NCBI GenBank assembly: GCA_017745595.1
Contig: WMBV01000017.1
Location: forward strand, 62,001-126,000
Length of the DNA stretch: 64,000 bases
Reading direction: 5' to 3'
DNA from: Bordetella petrii
Lineage (GTDB): Bacteria; Pseudomonadota; Gammaproteobacteria; Burkholderiales; Burkholderiaceae_B
Numbering within the stretch: the first letter of the stretch is position 1; each line of letters starts with the position of its first letter. The notes beneath the pieces are model-generated. The model saw only the letters and a list, made by a program, of their open reading frames with translations, ran no database searches and was not told where the DNA came from. Of the stretch, positions 37,141 through 45,453 are shown piece after piece. A program made the position numbers and the translations under genes.

Positions 37141-38523
37141 CTATAGCCAGCGCTCGAACAGGCGCGAGAAGAACTCCATGAACCGGTCGTCGGGGCCGCG
37201 GTCATGCCAATCCTGCAAGGTGACCTGCTGGGCCGCGGCCACGTCGCGATCGAACAGCGCCTCCATCTCGGCCCCGAAGCGGGGCCCCAGGATCACGGCA
37301 TTGATCTCGTAGTTCAAAGCGAAGCTGCGCCAGTCCATGTTGCTGGATCCCACCGTCGACCAGACCCCATCGACCACCGCCGTCTTGGCGTGCAGCAGCG
37401 CGTCGCGGCGTTCGTAGATTTTCACGCCGGCCTCGAGCAAGGCCTCGTAGTGCGAACGTCCCGCATGGAACACCAGCGAAGAATCGCTGAACCCGGGCAA
37501 CACCAGCACGACATCGACGCCGCGCTGCGCGGCGTCTTCCAGCACTTCCACGAAGGCCGGGTCGGGCACGAAATACGCCATGGTGATATGGATGGACTTC
37601 TGCGCGCTTTCGAATGCCGACATCAGCGTCAGGTACACCGTATAGCCATCGCTGCGGTCCGGCTGGTTGGCCAGGATGCGCACGGTCAGGTCGCCGTGCT
37701 GCGCAAGCTTGGGAAAAAACTCCGCGGGCGCCAGCGGCGGCCCCTTTTGCGCCTCCCAGCCGGCCAGGATCACGCGCTCGAGCTCGGCCACCGCCGGCCC
37801 CTCGATGCGTATGTGCGTATCGCGCCAGGGCTGCCCGTCGCGGCCGTCGCTGGCCGGCCGCGAACCCGACGAATACACGCTGCTGACGTTGATGCCGCCC
37901 AGATATCCGACCTTGCCGTCTACCACCAGCAGCTTGCGGTGATTGCGCTGGTTGGGCGACCAGCCCGCGCGCGCCGCGGCGGGATTGACCGGATTGAAGA
38001 CGGCGATCTGCACGCCGGCCTCGCGCATCCGGTCGAACAAGGTGTCGGCGGTGCCCAGCGTGCCCACGGCGTCGATCATGACCGCCACGGCGGCGCCGCG
38101 CCGGTGCGCGGCGATCAGCGCGTCGGCAAAGCGCCGGCCCTCTTCGTCGTCCTCGAAAATATAGGTTTCCATGTGCACGTAATGCCGCGCCTGGCCGATG
38201 GATTCCAGCATCGCGCGGTACGTGGCCGCCCCGTCGGTCAACAGCCGCACATCGTTGCCGTGCACCAGCGGGGCGCCGCTGATCGCCGCCTCGATGGCCT
38301 GGTGGCGTGTCCGCGCATCCCGCGTGTCCGACGCAGAGGCGCGCGCCACGATGTCTCTGCCGCGTTCATAGCTGGACCAGCCCGTGTCGGCCGACTGGCC
38401 CGCCTGTTGTTTACGCGCCTGCCGTTCCTGGGCGTCGGGCACCGTCGCGCAAGCCGCCACGGCCATCGCCAGCGCCAGCGCCGCCAGGCCTCTTGCCGCA
38501 CGCACGAGATCGCGGGCTGCCAT
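37141..38523 (-). CDS. Phospholipase D/cardiolipin synthase-family lipoprotein
   Basis: 460 residues with two HKD motifs: HRKLLVVDGKVGYLGG (His195, Lys197, Asp202) and HAKTAVVDGVWSTVGSSN near 383. It is expected to join phosphatidyl groups (ClsB/ClsC-like) or hydrolyse phospholipids. The N-terminus has a lipobox VAAC (Cys25) rather than the membrane helices of classical Cls, so the protein should be a lipid-anchored periplasmic enzyme. Its start lies 15 bases after the stop of the small membrane protein gene, probably one operon. Confidence 0.88.
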   Translation of the reverse strand: MAARDLVRAARGLAALALAMAVAACATVPDAQERQARKQQAGQSADTGWSSYERGRDIVARASASDTRDARTRHQAIEAAISGAPLVHGNDVRLLTDGAATYRAMLESIGQARHYVHMETYIFEDDEEGRRFADALIAAHRRGAAVAVMIDAVGTLGTADTLFDRMREAGVQIAVFNPVNPAAARAGWSPNQRNHRKLLVVDGKVGYLGGINVSSVYSSGSRPASDGRDGQPWRDTHIRIEGPAVAELERVILAGWEAQKGPPLAPAEFFPKLAQHGDLTVRILANQPDRSDGYTVYLTLMSAFESAQKSIHITMAYFVPDPAFVEVLEDAAQRGVDVVLVLPGFSDSSLVFHAGRSHYEALLEAGVKIYERRDALLHAKTAVVDGVWSTVGSSNMDWRSFALNYEINAVILGPRFGAEMEALFDRDVAAAQQVTLQDWHDRGPDDRFMEFFSRLFERWL

Positions 38524-38538
38524 GATCGTGTTCCGGGA

Positions 38539-39123
38539 TCAAGGTTGCCATTGCGTGCGATGCGACACGGTAGTGCGGCGCGGCGCCCCACGCCGTGCCG
38601 GCTCGCGGTCCGTCCAGCGTCCGCCGCGCCAGCGGCCATGCTCGCGATCGACCTGGAAACCTCCGGCATCGCGCAGCAGGGCCATGACGGCCTCTTCTTC
38701 GTCGGGCTCGACCAGCACCGCCAGCAATACCGACTGCTCGGCATCCGGCAGGCTGTGCAGCCGGGCATTGCGCAGCGCCACCAGGCGCCGGCCCGCCCAC
38801 AGGGCACCCACGGCGGAACCCACGCAAGCTCCCAGTACCGCGCCGCCCACCACCGCGATGTCGCCGCGCGCCATGAATATTGCCGCCACGGTGCCCAGCA
38901 ATGCGCCCGCCGCGGCCAGCGCCGCGGCGCGCCAGGCCAGGCCGTAACGGGCATGGCCGGCCTGGGCCTCGGGATCTTCATCCCACGACTGGACCCGCCC
39001 GGTCCGCCGTCCGCCGCGGAACAGGCTCACGGCCTCTTCCCGGAAACCGTCGGCAAACAGGGCATGTGCCGCGCTCTTGGCCGACGGAACACTATCGAAA
39101 CGCGCAACGATCATCGACGACAT
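38539..39123 (-). CDS. Small membrane protein with glycine-zipper-type hairpin, stress-protein-like
   Basis: 194 residues. Soluble N-terminal part starting MSSMIVARFDSVPSAKSAAHAL, resembling the domain that reads as a general-stress family member; then two small-residue-rich membrane helices (about 75-125, GALLGTVAAIFMARGD and GGAVLGACVGSAVGALW) and a C-terminal part EPDEEEAVMALLRDAGGFQVD. No enzyme motif. The ATG at 39123 is where the conserved part begins. Upstream of, and probably co-transcribed with, the PLD lipoprotein. Confidence 0.7.
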   Translation of the reverse strand: MSSMIVARFDSVPSAKSAAHALFADGFREEAVSLFRGGRRTGRVQSWDEDPEAQAGHARYGLAWRAAALAAAGALLGTVAAIFMARGDIAVVGGAVLGACVGSAVGALWAGRRLVALRNARLHSLPDAEQSVLLAVLVEPDEEEAVMALLRDAGGFQVDREHGRWRGGRWTDREPARRGAPRRTTVSHRTQWQP

Positions 39124-39374
39124 ACGCAGTCCCTTGGCATAGAGAGTCTGGACTTTATTCTGCGCGTCCCGCCCGCGGCTGTCCTGTGGTTTCGCAACCA
39201 GCAGTAATGCGGTATTTCGGCAAGCCGGCCGCGGATACACTTGCTCGCCATCGGCCCGGCCGTGCTTGCGTTTCGTTAAAAAGCATTGCAATCCGCGTTC
39301 TGCGCTTGACAGCCCGGGAGGGTGCCCGGTCAAAATAAGTATCGCGCAAAGCGCTACTGCAAGGAAGCAACCGC

Positions 39375-40355
39375 ATGGTCCAGCCCCGCAGCATGTTTGC
39401 CGCCGCGCCACCCGCTTTCATGGAACGTTCGTCCGGCGCCACGGCGCGGGCGGCCCAGGAACTGCAGGCCGGCCTGCTCGCCCGCCCGGCGCGCATCGAT
39501 CCCAAATACCTGTACGACAGCCTCGGCTCCAGCCTGTTCACGGCCATCACCCAGCTGCCCGAGTACTACCCCACACGTTGCGAGGCCGAGATCCTGGGTG
39601 GCCAGGCCGCCAAGATCGCGGCCCACGTGGGCACGGTGGATTCGCTGATCGACCTGGGCGCGGGCGACTGCGTCAAGGCCGAGCGCCTGTTCGCCAGCCT
39701 GCGGCCCCGCCGCTACGTGCCCGTCGACATTTCGGCCGATTACCTGCGCACGGCGGTGCAGCGCCTGCAGCATGCCCATCCTGGCCTGCAGATCCTCGCC
39801 CTGGGCCAGGATTTCCATCACGCCCTGGACCTGCCCGACAGCATCCCACCCGCCGGCCGCCTGTTCTTCTACCCCGGCTCCAGTATCGGCAATCTCGATC
39901 CCGACCGGGCCGCGGCCATGCTGGCGCGCATCCGCGCGGCCTGTGGCGATGGCGGCGGCCTGCTGGTCGGCGTCGACCGCGTCAAGCCGCGCAGCATTCT
40001 CGAACCCGCCTACGACGACGCCCTGCACCTGACCGCCGCGTTCAACCTGAACCTGCTGCGCCACGTCAACCGCCTGCTGGGCAGCGATTTCGACGTGCAC
40101 GACTGGACCCATGTCGCCCATTACGACGAACCGAATTCGCGCATCCAGATGTACCTGCAAGCGCAAACCGAGCTGCGGGTCGGCTGGCCGGGCGCGCAAC
40201 GCCGCTTCGATGGCGGCGAACGCATCCATACCGAGAACTCGTACAAGTACACCATAGAAGGTTTTCGCGACCTGCTCGCGCGGGCCGGCTATACCCGCAT
40301 CCAGCATTGGTCGGACGCACGCGACTGGTTTTCCGTTTTCAGCGCGCGGGCCTGA
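39375..40355 (+). CDS. egtD: L-histidine N-alpha-methyltransferase
   Basis: 326 residues of the EgtD family. S-adenosylmethionine site IDLGAGDCVKAERLFAS near 94-110; YDSLGSSLFTAITQLPEYYP near 42-61 is the family start; SSIGNLDPDRAAAML near 170 contributes to histidine binding. It trimethylates histidine to hercynine, first step of ergothioneine synthesis. Followed 36 bases later by egtB. Confidence 0.93.
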   Translation: MVQPRSMFAAAPPAFMERSSGATARAAQELQAGLLARPARIDPKYLYDSLGSSLFTAITQLPEYYPTRCEAEILGGQAAKIAAHVGTVDSLIDLGAGDCVKAERLFASLRPRRYVPVDISADYLRTAVQRLQHAHPGLQILALGQDFHHALDLPDSIPPAGRLFFYPGSSIGNLDPDRAAAMLARIRAACGDGGGLLVGVDRVKPRSILEPAYDDALHLTAAFNLNLLRHVNRLLGSDFDVHDWTHVAHYDEPNSRIQMYLQAQTELRVGWPGAQRRFDGGERIHTENSYKYTIEGFRDLLARAGYTRIQHWSDARDWFSVFSARA

Positions 40356-40391
40356 AGCCCCCGCCCGCGCCCCACGCAACAAGATACCGCC

Positions 40392-41696
40392 ATGGACCCC
40401 GCCTGCCTGCTTACCTGCCCCACCCCGCCGCACCAGGACGATGCTCCGTGCCTGGCGCGGCGCTATGCCCGCGTGCGGGCCCAGACCCGCGCGCTGGCCG
40501 CGCCGCTGAGCCCCGAAGACTGCCAGATCCAGTCGATGCCCGATTGCAGCCCCGTGAAATGGCACCTGGCCCATACCACCTGGTTCTTCGAGACCTTTAT
40601 CCTGGCGCGTTTCCTGCCGGCATATCCGCCCTTCCACCCGCAGTACCGGATGCTGTTCAATTCGTACTACAACGCCATCGGCGACCGCCATCCGCGCCCG
40701 CAGCGCGGCATGCTGTCGCGGCCTGCGCTGGCCGACATCCTGCGCTACCGCGCCCACGTCGACGCCGCCATGGCCGAACTGCTGGCCGAGCGGGGCGAGA
40801 CCGACCCGGCCCTTGGCTCATTGGTAGAGCTGGGCCTGAATCACGAACAGCAGCACCAGGAACTCATCCTGACCGACATCAAGCATGCGCTGTCGCTCAA
40901 CCCCTTGCGGCCCGCCTACGCGCCGGCCCGGCCGGGCCCGGCGGCGGCGGCCATGCCGGCGGGCTGGACCCGCTACGACGGCGGCCGCGTGCGCATCGGC
41001 CACCAGCCGCCGGGCTTCGCCTTCGACAACGAAAGCCCGGCGCACGAAGTACTGCTGCAGCCGTTCCAACTGGCCGACCGCCTGGTCACACAGGACGAAT
41101 ACCTGGCATTCATGCGCGATGGCGGCTACCGCCGCCCGGAACTGTGGCTGTCGCTGGGCTGGGACCGCGTGTGTGCCGAACAGTGGCAGGCCCCGCTGTA
41201 CTGGGAAGGCCGGCAAGACGACTGGCAGGTCTACACCCTGCATGGCATGCAGCCGCCGGATCCCCATGCCCCCGTCACGCACATCAGCTATTACGAGGCG
41301 GATGCCTACGCCCGCTGGGCCCAAGCCCGGCTGCCGCGCGAAGCCGAATGGGAACACGCGGCCGGCGCCCGCCCCGTCCACCCCGCCGATAATCTGCTCG
41401 AGCAGGGCCATTTCCACCCGCGCGCCGTGGCGCAACGCCCTCAGGCGGGCCGCCCGGCCCAACTGTATGGCGATACCTGGGAATGGACCTGCAGCGCCTA
41501 CGATGCCTACCCGGGCTACGCCCCGCCCGCGGGCGCCGTGGGCGAATACAACGGCAAATTCATGTGCAACCAGTACGTGCTGCGCGGCGGCTCGTGCGCC
41601 ACGCCGGCCGACCACATCCGCGCCACTTACCGCAACTTCTTCCCCCCCGAAGCGCGCTGGCAGTTCTCGGGCATCCGGCTGGCCCGGGACGCCTGA
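40392..41696 (+). CDS. egtB: Hercynine oxygenase/sulfoxide synthase
   Basis: 434 residues. N-terminal DinB-like domain with VKWHLAHTTWFFE (His58/His61) and HEQQHQE (His151, His155), the iron triad; C-terminal FGE-sulfatase domain from about 190 to the end (LRGGSCATPADHIRATYRNFF). It joins hercynine to cysteine or gamma-glutamylcysteine with O2. No egtA, egtC or egtE is nearby, so the lyase step must be encoded elsewhere. Its stop is 105 bases before tRNA-Met. Confidence 0.93.
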   Translation: MDPACLLTCPTPPHQDDAPCLARRYARVRAQTRALAAPLSPEDCQIQSMPDCSPVKWHLAHTTWFFETFILARFLPAYPPFHPQYRMLFNSYYNAIGDRHPRPQRGMLSRPALADILRYRAHVDAAMAELLAERGETDPALGSLVELGLNHEQQHQELILTDIKHALSLNPLRPAYAPARPGPAAAAMPAGWTRYDGGRVRIGHQPPGFAFDNESPAHEVLLQPFQLADRLVTQDEYLAFMRDGGYRRPELWLSLGWDRVCAEQWQAPLYWEGRQDDWQVYTLHGMQPPDPHAPVTHISYYEADAYARWAQARLPREAEWEHAAGARPVHPADNLLEQGHFHPRAVAQRPQAGRPAQLYGDTWEWTCSAYDAYPGYAPPAGAVGEYNGKFMCNQYVLRGGSCATPADHIRATYRNFFPPEARWQFSGIRLARDA

Positions 41697-41705
41697 TTTT
41701 GCGGT

Positions 41706-41735
41706 TTGCACGGCACGATCAGGTCATGCTAGAAT
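41706..41735 (+). promoter_or_regulatory. Possible promoter of tRNA-Met
   Basis: TTGCAC (41706-41711), 18 bases, TGCTAGAAT with an extended -10 (TAGAAT at 41730-41735). The leader to the tRNA would be about 64 bases. A weak call. Confidence 0.4.
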
Positions 41736-41801
41736 TTTGTTCTTGCCCGGGCACGTATAAACGTGTGTATACGTTCATACATTCATATTTGCCTCGAGCT
41801 T

Positions 41802-41878
41802 GGCGCATTAGCTCAGCCGGTTAGAGCGACGGAATCATAATCCGCAGGTCCCCTGTTCGAATCAGGGATGCGCCACCA
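41802..41878 (+). tRNA. tRNA-Met(CAT); Ile2 isoacceptor not excluded
   Basis: 77 bases. Acceptor GGCGCAT/ATGCGCC, D-arm AGCTCAGCCGGTTAGAGC, anticodon loop ATCATAA giving CAT, T-arm CCCTG/CAGGG with loop TTCGAAT, encoded CCA. It is not initiator-like (no C1 mismatch). Whether it is elongator Met or lysidine-modified Ile2 cannot be settled by eye. It forms the border to the mobile element. Confidence 0.93.
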
Positions 41879-41884
41879 AAGATA

Positions 41885-42253
41885 TCAAGGACTTAGCGAG
41901 CGATCGCTAAGTCCTTTTCTACTTCTGGCGCCTTCGTGTCCGAACTGTGTCCGAAATTTCCGGCGCGAAAAGCGAGATAGTTTGAGACGGTCGGTGTTGC
42001 GGCGACGCCGCAACGGTGCGGCCACAACCGCTGTCGGCGATGCCGCCCGGTACTCCTGGGGATTATCAATCCATGCCTGCAAGGCGGCCGGGGTCCAGCC
42101 ACATGCGCGGCCGCCCAAATGGACAGGCCGAGGGAAACGGCCCTCTGCGATGCGTCGATAGATCGTGGCGCGGCTAAGTGCCGTGATGCGTACTACGTCT
42201 GCCAGGCGATAAAAAGCAGGCGCAGGCTTGGCAACATCGTGCTCGTTGGGCAT
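41885..42253 (-). CDS. AlpA-family DNA-binding protein (excisionase-like), unusual C-tail
   Basis: 122 residues. MerR-like helix-turn-helix FYRLADVVRITALSRATIYR near 14-33 and GGRACGWTPAALQAWI near 47-62 are AlpA hallmarks; such proteins act as excision factors or regulators of integrase genes. Start at 42253 is chosen since AGGAG lies six bases upstream; the in-frame ATG at 42259 abuts it. The last 40 residues are basic, unlike AlpA, and the frame runs into the terminator seven bases from the tRNA, as if the natural end had been lost at the junction. Confidence 0.8.
   Translation of the reverse strand: MPNEHDVAKPAPAFYRLADVVRITALSRATIYRRIAEGRFPRPVHLGGRACGWTPAALQAWIDNPQEYRAASPTAVVAAPLRRRRNTDRLKLSRFSRRKFRTQFGHEGARSRKGLSDRSLSP
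41887..41916. terminator. Perfect 13-bp hairpin terminator after tRNA-Met
   Basis: AAGGACTTAGCGA-GCGA-TCGCTAAGTCCTT (41887-41916) followed by TTC. Serves the tRNA; it also contains the 3' end of the alpA frame. Confidence 0.85.
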
Positions 42254-42364
42254 GGCCATCTCCTATAAGCGGACATGGCATCAGGATGCGTCAGACCGTC
42301 TCAACGCCAAACCAGCAAGGGCGTAGTCTGGCGTACCCTGGACGACTCGCTGGCCAGCGGCCGG

Positions 42365-42658
42365 TCAGTGTTGAAGGCTCTGCACCTCGAAGTAGACTTC
42401 CGAGGCATCAGGTTCCAAGAGAGCTGTTCGGCGCGCCTGCTCCGCAGCGATCAGCCACTGCCGGGCGACCTTCCACGTGTCTTCCGACAGGCTGCCTAGC
42501 TTGTGCTCGGCTTCCTGCCAAGCTCGCCATGCCCGCAGCACGGCGTCGGCTCCGCCCAGTGTTTGCTCTAGCGCCTGGCGGTACTGCGCCTCCACCACTT
42601 GACGCTGCACGGGCGACAGATTGGGATGGTGCAAGGTGACGGTATAGGCGTGGGACAT
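42365..42658 (-). CDS. Conserved-looking hypothetical protein of the element
   Basis: 97 residues starting MSHAYTVTLHHPNLSPVQRQ; soluble, helical, rich in Ala, Gln and Glu (VVEAQYRQALEQTLGG; WRAWQEAEHKLGSLSEDTW), without a recognised motif. ATG at 42658 is preferred; the frame continues five codons upstream without a ribosome site. A LexA-box-like palindrome lies 27-42 bases upstream. It precedes alpA in the same direction by 111 bases, so the two may be co-expressed. I do not recognise its family. Confidence 0.6.
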   Translation of the reverse strand: MSHAYTVTLHHPNLSPVQRQVVEAQYRQALEQTLGGADAVLRAWRAWQEAEHKLGSLSEDTWKVARQWLIAAEQARRTALLEPDASEVYFEVQSLQH

Positions 42659-42684
42659 GAGCGTACAGACAAACAAATGAAATG

Positions 42685-42700
42685 CTGTATATTTATACAG
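42685..42700. promoter_or_regulatory. LexA/SOS-box-like palindrome
   Basis: CTGTATATTTATACAG: matches CTGT-N8-ACAG with 7-bp perfect arms and an AT-only core, the pattern of the LexA operator of gamma- and betaproteobacteria. It is the only AT-rich spot for hundreds of bases and lies just upstream of the 97-residue gene and alpA. Confidence 0.6.
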
Positions 42701-42756
42701 TTAGTTAGACCATCACGCAATTTGTCCGGCTCGCCTCTTGTTCACCTCTGGCAGCG

Positions 42757-42963
42757 CTACGATCGCCGGAAGCCCCTATCATTGCGAAGGAACCACGCCA
42801 GCATATGCGGCACCAACGCGGCCGCATCGACCTGCTCGCCGTAAAGCTGACTATGCATGGCCGCATACCGCTCCAGATCGGCCTTCAGTTCCATCGACAG
42901 GCTGATCGTCAATTTCGTGACATCTTGGCGCGGTAGCGGGCCTAAGCGCAGTTTCGTTGCCAT
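42757..42963 (-). CDS. DUF2274 domain protein
   Basis: 68 residues beginning MATKLRLGPLPRQDVTKLTISL, a short ribbon-helix-helix-like protein (VTKLTISLSMELKADLERYA) of the DUF2274 family, constantly found after trbI in Tn4371-type elements. Four bases separate it from the trbI stop, so it is translated from the same message. Probably a small DNA-binding regulator; function unproven. Confidence 0.8.
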   Translation of the reverse strand: MATKLRLGPLPRQDVTKLTISLSMELKADLERYAAMHSQLYGEQVDAAALVPHMLAWFLRNDRGFRRS

Positions 42964-42967
42964 TGCT

Positions 42968-44278
42968 TCACCTGTTGATGAACAGCGGCCGGTACGGCCG
43001 CAGCGTGATGTCGCGGTTCACGACGATGCGCACCGGCATGCCGGGCCGGATGGTGATCGTTGGCTGGATGTTCAGGTTGCGCCGCGTGATCTCCTGGCCT
43101 ATCTGGTTCACGGTGTCCTGCACGCCATCGCGCGCGGCAATGACCACGCGGCCGTCGCCGCCGCCCTGGTTCTGCGGCGCGGCCAGTTCGGCGCCCACGC
43201 CCAGCAAGGTCGTGAGCGCAGCACCCGCCAGGACCCGGTCCCAATGCCAGTCCACGTCATCTTCCAGGCCCGCGTAGCCGGCGGGGTCGGCGGCGGCCAG
43301 GTTGTCGAGCACGATGGATGAGGTATCCGGCATGACAATGCGGTCCCAGACGGCTTGCGCCCGGCTTTGTCCGTAGGCCACCTGGCTATTGTGGCGGCCC
43401 ATCAGACGCGCGCCCTGGGGAATCAGGACATTGGTACGGGTAGCGCCGTCGTAAACGGGCTCGGTCACGGTTGCAATGATGTCGCCCGGCATATCCGATT
43501 TGATACCCGTGACCAACGCGGCCGAAATGACGGTGCCGGCCATGATCGTGTCGGGGCCGCGTGGCGCTTGCAGGCGATGGGTGCTTTGCGTGGCGGTACG
43601 GCCCTGGCTCGCGAAGGCTGTCTTGTTGTCTTGCATGTTCTGCGTCTGCACGGCATCGACGGGCGGACTGCCTTCGGCCGGGGGCAAGCCGGCGGGTCCG
43701 GCGTCGGCCATAGACGACGCGCCGCCCACCGCGCTACCGCCGCGGTTGCCGGATTTGTAGAACAGCGGCGCGCGGGCCGCGTCCTGCGCTTCCTTCAGGC
43801 GCGCCTGGCGCTCGGCATCGGCCGGATCCACGTTCGCGGGCGCATACACGCCCGCTTCGCGTTCGGCACGCAGGATCGGCTCGCCCAGGTCGCCCGGCAG
43901 CGGCCGGCCCAGCTCGGGTGGCGCCGGCGGCGCTGGCGGCGGCAACTGGCTGTAGTCCTTCGGCAGAGTCTCCAGCCCTTCGGCGCGGGATATCCGATCA
44001 ACGTTGTACAGTTCCGGCCCCGTCTCGGCCTGGCGCGAGCGCGGTTGCAACGACCATAGCGTGACGCCCAGCACGGCGAACGACACCGCGCCGATACCGA
44101 CGGCCAGCGTGCGGCGATTGAGCCGGGTAACAGGCTGCGGCGCGGCGCGCAGCTCGACCGATTCGGGCGGCTGCTTGGCAGACACCTCCGGTGGCAAGTC
44201 CGCTGGGGCGCTGGGCGGCGGACGGGACGCGGCATCCGCCGGCGGCGATACGCCAGTCTGGCTGTCCGGTTCGCTCAT
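42968..44278 (-). CDS. trbI: Conjugal transfer protein TrbI (VirB10-like)
   Basis: 436 residues. Short cytoplasmic N-part, one membrane helix near 60-80 (LAVGIGAVSFAVLGVTLWSL), a proline-rich periplasmic stretch (PPPAPPAPPELGRPLPGD), then the VirB10 beta-barrel domain ending in NRDITLRPYRP. It links the inner and outer membrane parts of the type IV channel. ATGA overlap with the preceding trbG stop. Confidence 0.93.
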   Translation of the reverse strand: MSEPDSQTGVSPPADAASRPPPSAPADLPPEVSAKQPPESVELRAAPQPVTRLNRRTLAVGIGAVSFAVLGVTLWSLQPRSRQAETGPELYNVDRISRAEGLETLPKDYSQLPPPAPPAPPELGRPLPGDLGEPILRAEREAGVYAPANVDPADAERQARLKEAQDAARAPLFYKSGNRGGSAVGGASSMADAGPAGLPPAEGSPPVDAVQTQNMQDNKTAFASQGRTATQSTHRLQAPRGPDTIMAGTVISAALVTGIKSDMPGDIIATVTEPVYDGATRTNVLIPQGARLMGRHNSQVAYGQSRAQAVWDRIVMPDTSSIVLDNLAAADPAGYAGLEDDVDWHWDRVLAGAALTTLLGVGAELAAPQNQGGGDGRVVIAARDGVQDTVNQIGQEITRRNLNIQPTITIRPGMPVRIVVNRDITLRPYRPLFINR

Positions 44279-45453
44279 GACCCACCTCGCGCGCTGGCCA
44301 CGTCGTTGCGCTCAATGCGCACGATCTTGGCATCGTCGCCCCCCAGGCGTAGCTCCACCGCCCCGAAGAGGCGATCCACCACGTAATACGGCGGCCGATA
44401 CTGGTAGTTCACCAGTTGCAGGTCGCCATCCGGCCCGACCAGGAACAGCGGCGGCAATTCGCCCTGGGCGATGCCGGCCGGGAACTGGATGTAGACCTTC
44501 TGGCCATCATCAAAGGCACGCAGCGGGCGCCAGGGCGGCGTGTCGCCCGTGATGGCGTACCGGAAGCGCAATTGGTCCACGGCAACACCCGCCGCCAGCG
44601 GCGTGGCTTGGGCGGCGGCTTCGTTGCGCTGTTTCAGCTCGGCGAGCCGGTCTTGCGGATAGTCCCACGAGACGGAGGCCATCCAGGCCGATTCAGTGGA
44701 CGCCAGCTCCAGCAGGTAGATGCGCCGGTCGGTCGTCACGACAAGATTGGTTTTCAGGCCCGCGCGCACCGGCTTGATTTGCAGATTGGGGCGCAAGGAG
44801 GCGCCGCTGCCGCTGGTGGAGTCCCCCACAATCCAGCGCACCGTGTCGCCGGCGGACACATCGATCAGCTTTTCGCCGGCCTGCAGCTGCACCAGCGTCA
44901 CGCGCCCCGGACTGGCATAGACCTGGTACAGGGCGCCTTCCGTGTACGGCCAGACCTGAATGGCATTGATGAAGCCGTCGCGCGTGGGTGCCATGCGCGC
45001 CTCGCGGTTGGCGCGATTGACCCGAGCTTCCGGCGCGGCCGGCTCGGGCGTAGGCTTGTCCTCGATGGACTTCAATTGCCCCGGCAGCGGCAAGGGCTGC
45101 GGCATCGGCACGATTTCGACCGGCTTGGGCGGCTCGGGCATCTCGATAGGCTGGCTCACTGCCACGGGCGGGTCATCCAGACTGATCTCCGGCGGCGGCG
45201 TGCCGCGCGTGGCGCAGCCTGCCAAGGCGACCATGAGCCCGGCCAGGGCCAGGCCGCAAGGTCGCGGCCGATAGGCGCCGCCCCGTGCTGGCCGGGAACA
45301 CCCAGGCAAACGCCGGCGCGCGGGACGCCCACGGCACTGCCGGCCATCCAGCGCGCTACGGCGTCGCCAAGGCGCTCGGACGCGCTGGCCAAGCCCCTCG
45401 GCCAGCGGCGTTGCATGGGCCCCAAGCATGGGAATAGACAAGGAATGCGTCAT
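44275..45453 (-). CDS. trbG: Conjugal transfer protein TrbG (VirB9-like)
   Basis: About 392 residues with an unusually long N-terminus: about 80 Arg-rich residues precede the lipoprotein-like signal ALAGLMVALAGCATRG. The C-terminal VirB9 domain includes PYYVVDRLFGAVELRLGGDD. It forms the outer-membrane core with TrbI. The ATG at 45453 has GGAGG 8 bases upstream and overlaps the trbF stop by four bases; a shorter start near the signal sequence is possible, since the long leader is odd for an exported protein. Confidence 0.88.
   Translation of the reverse strand: MTHSLSIPMLGAHATPLAEGLGQRVRAPWRRRSALDGRQCRGRPARRRLPGCSRPARGGAYRPRPCGLALAGLMVALAGCATRGTPPPEISLDDPPVAVSQPIEMPEPPKPVEIVPMPQPLPLPGQLKSIEDKPTPEPAAPEARVNRANREARMAPTRDGFINAIQVWPYTEGALYQVYASPGRVTLVQLQAGEKLIDVSAGDTVRWIVGDSTSGSGASLRPNLQIKPVRAGLKTNLVVTTDRRIYLLELASTESAWMASVSWDYPQDRLAELKQRNEAAAQATPLAAGVAVDQLRFRYAITGDTPPWRPLRAFDDGQKVYIQFPAGIAQGELPPLFLVGPDGDLQLVNYQYRPPYYVVDRLFGAVELRLGGDDAKIVRIERNDVASARGGS

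Noticed and set aside
41855-41878. Duplicated tRNA-Met 3' end as att site
   Set aside because: No second copy of the tRNA 3' segment was found to the right within the window, so att sites cannot be defined here.
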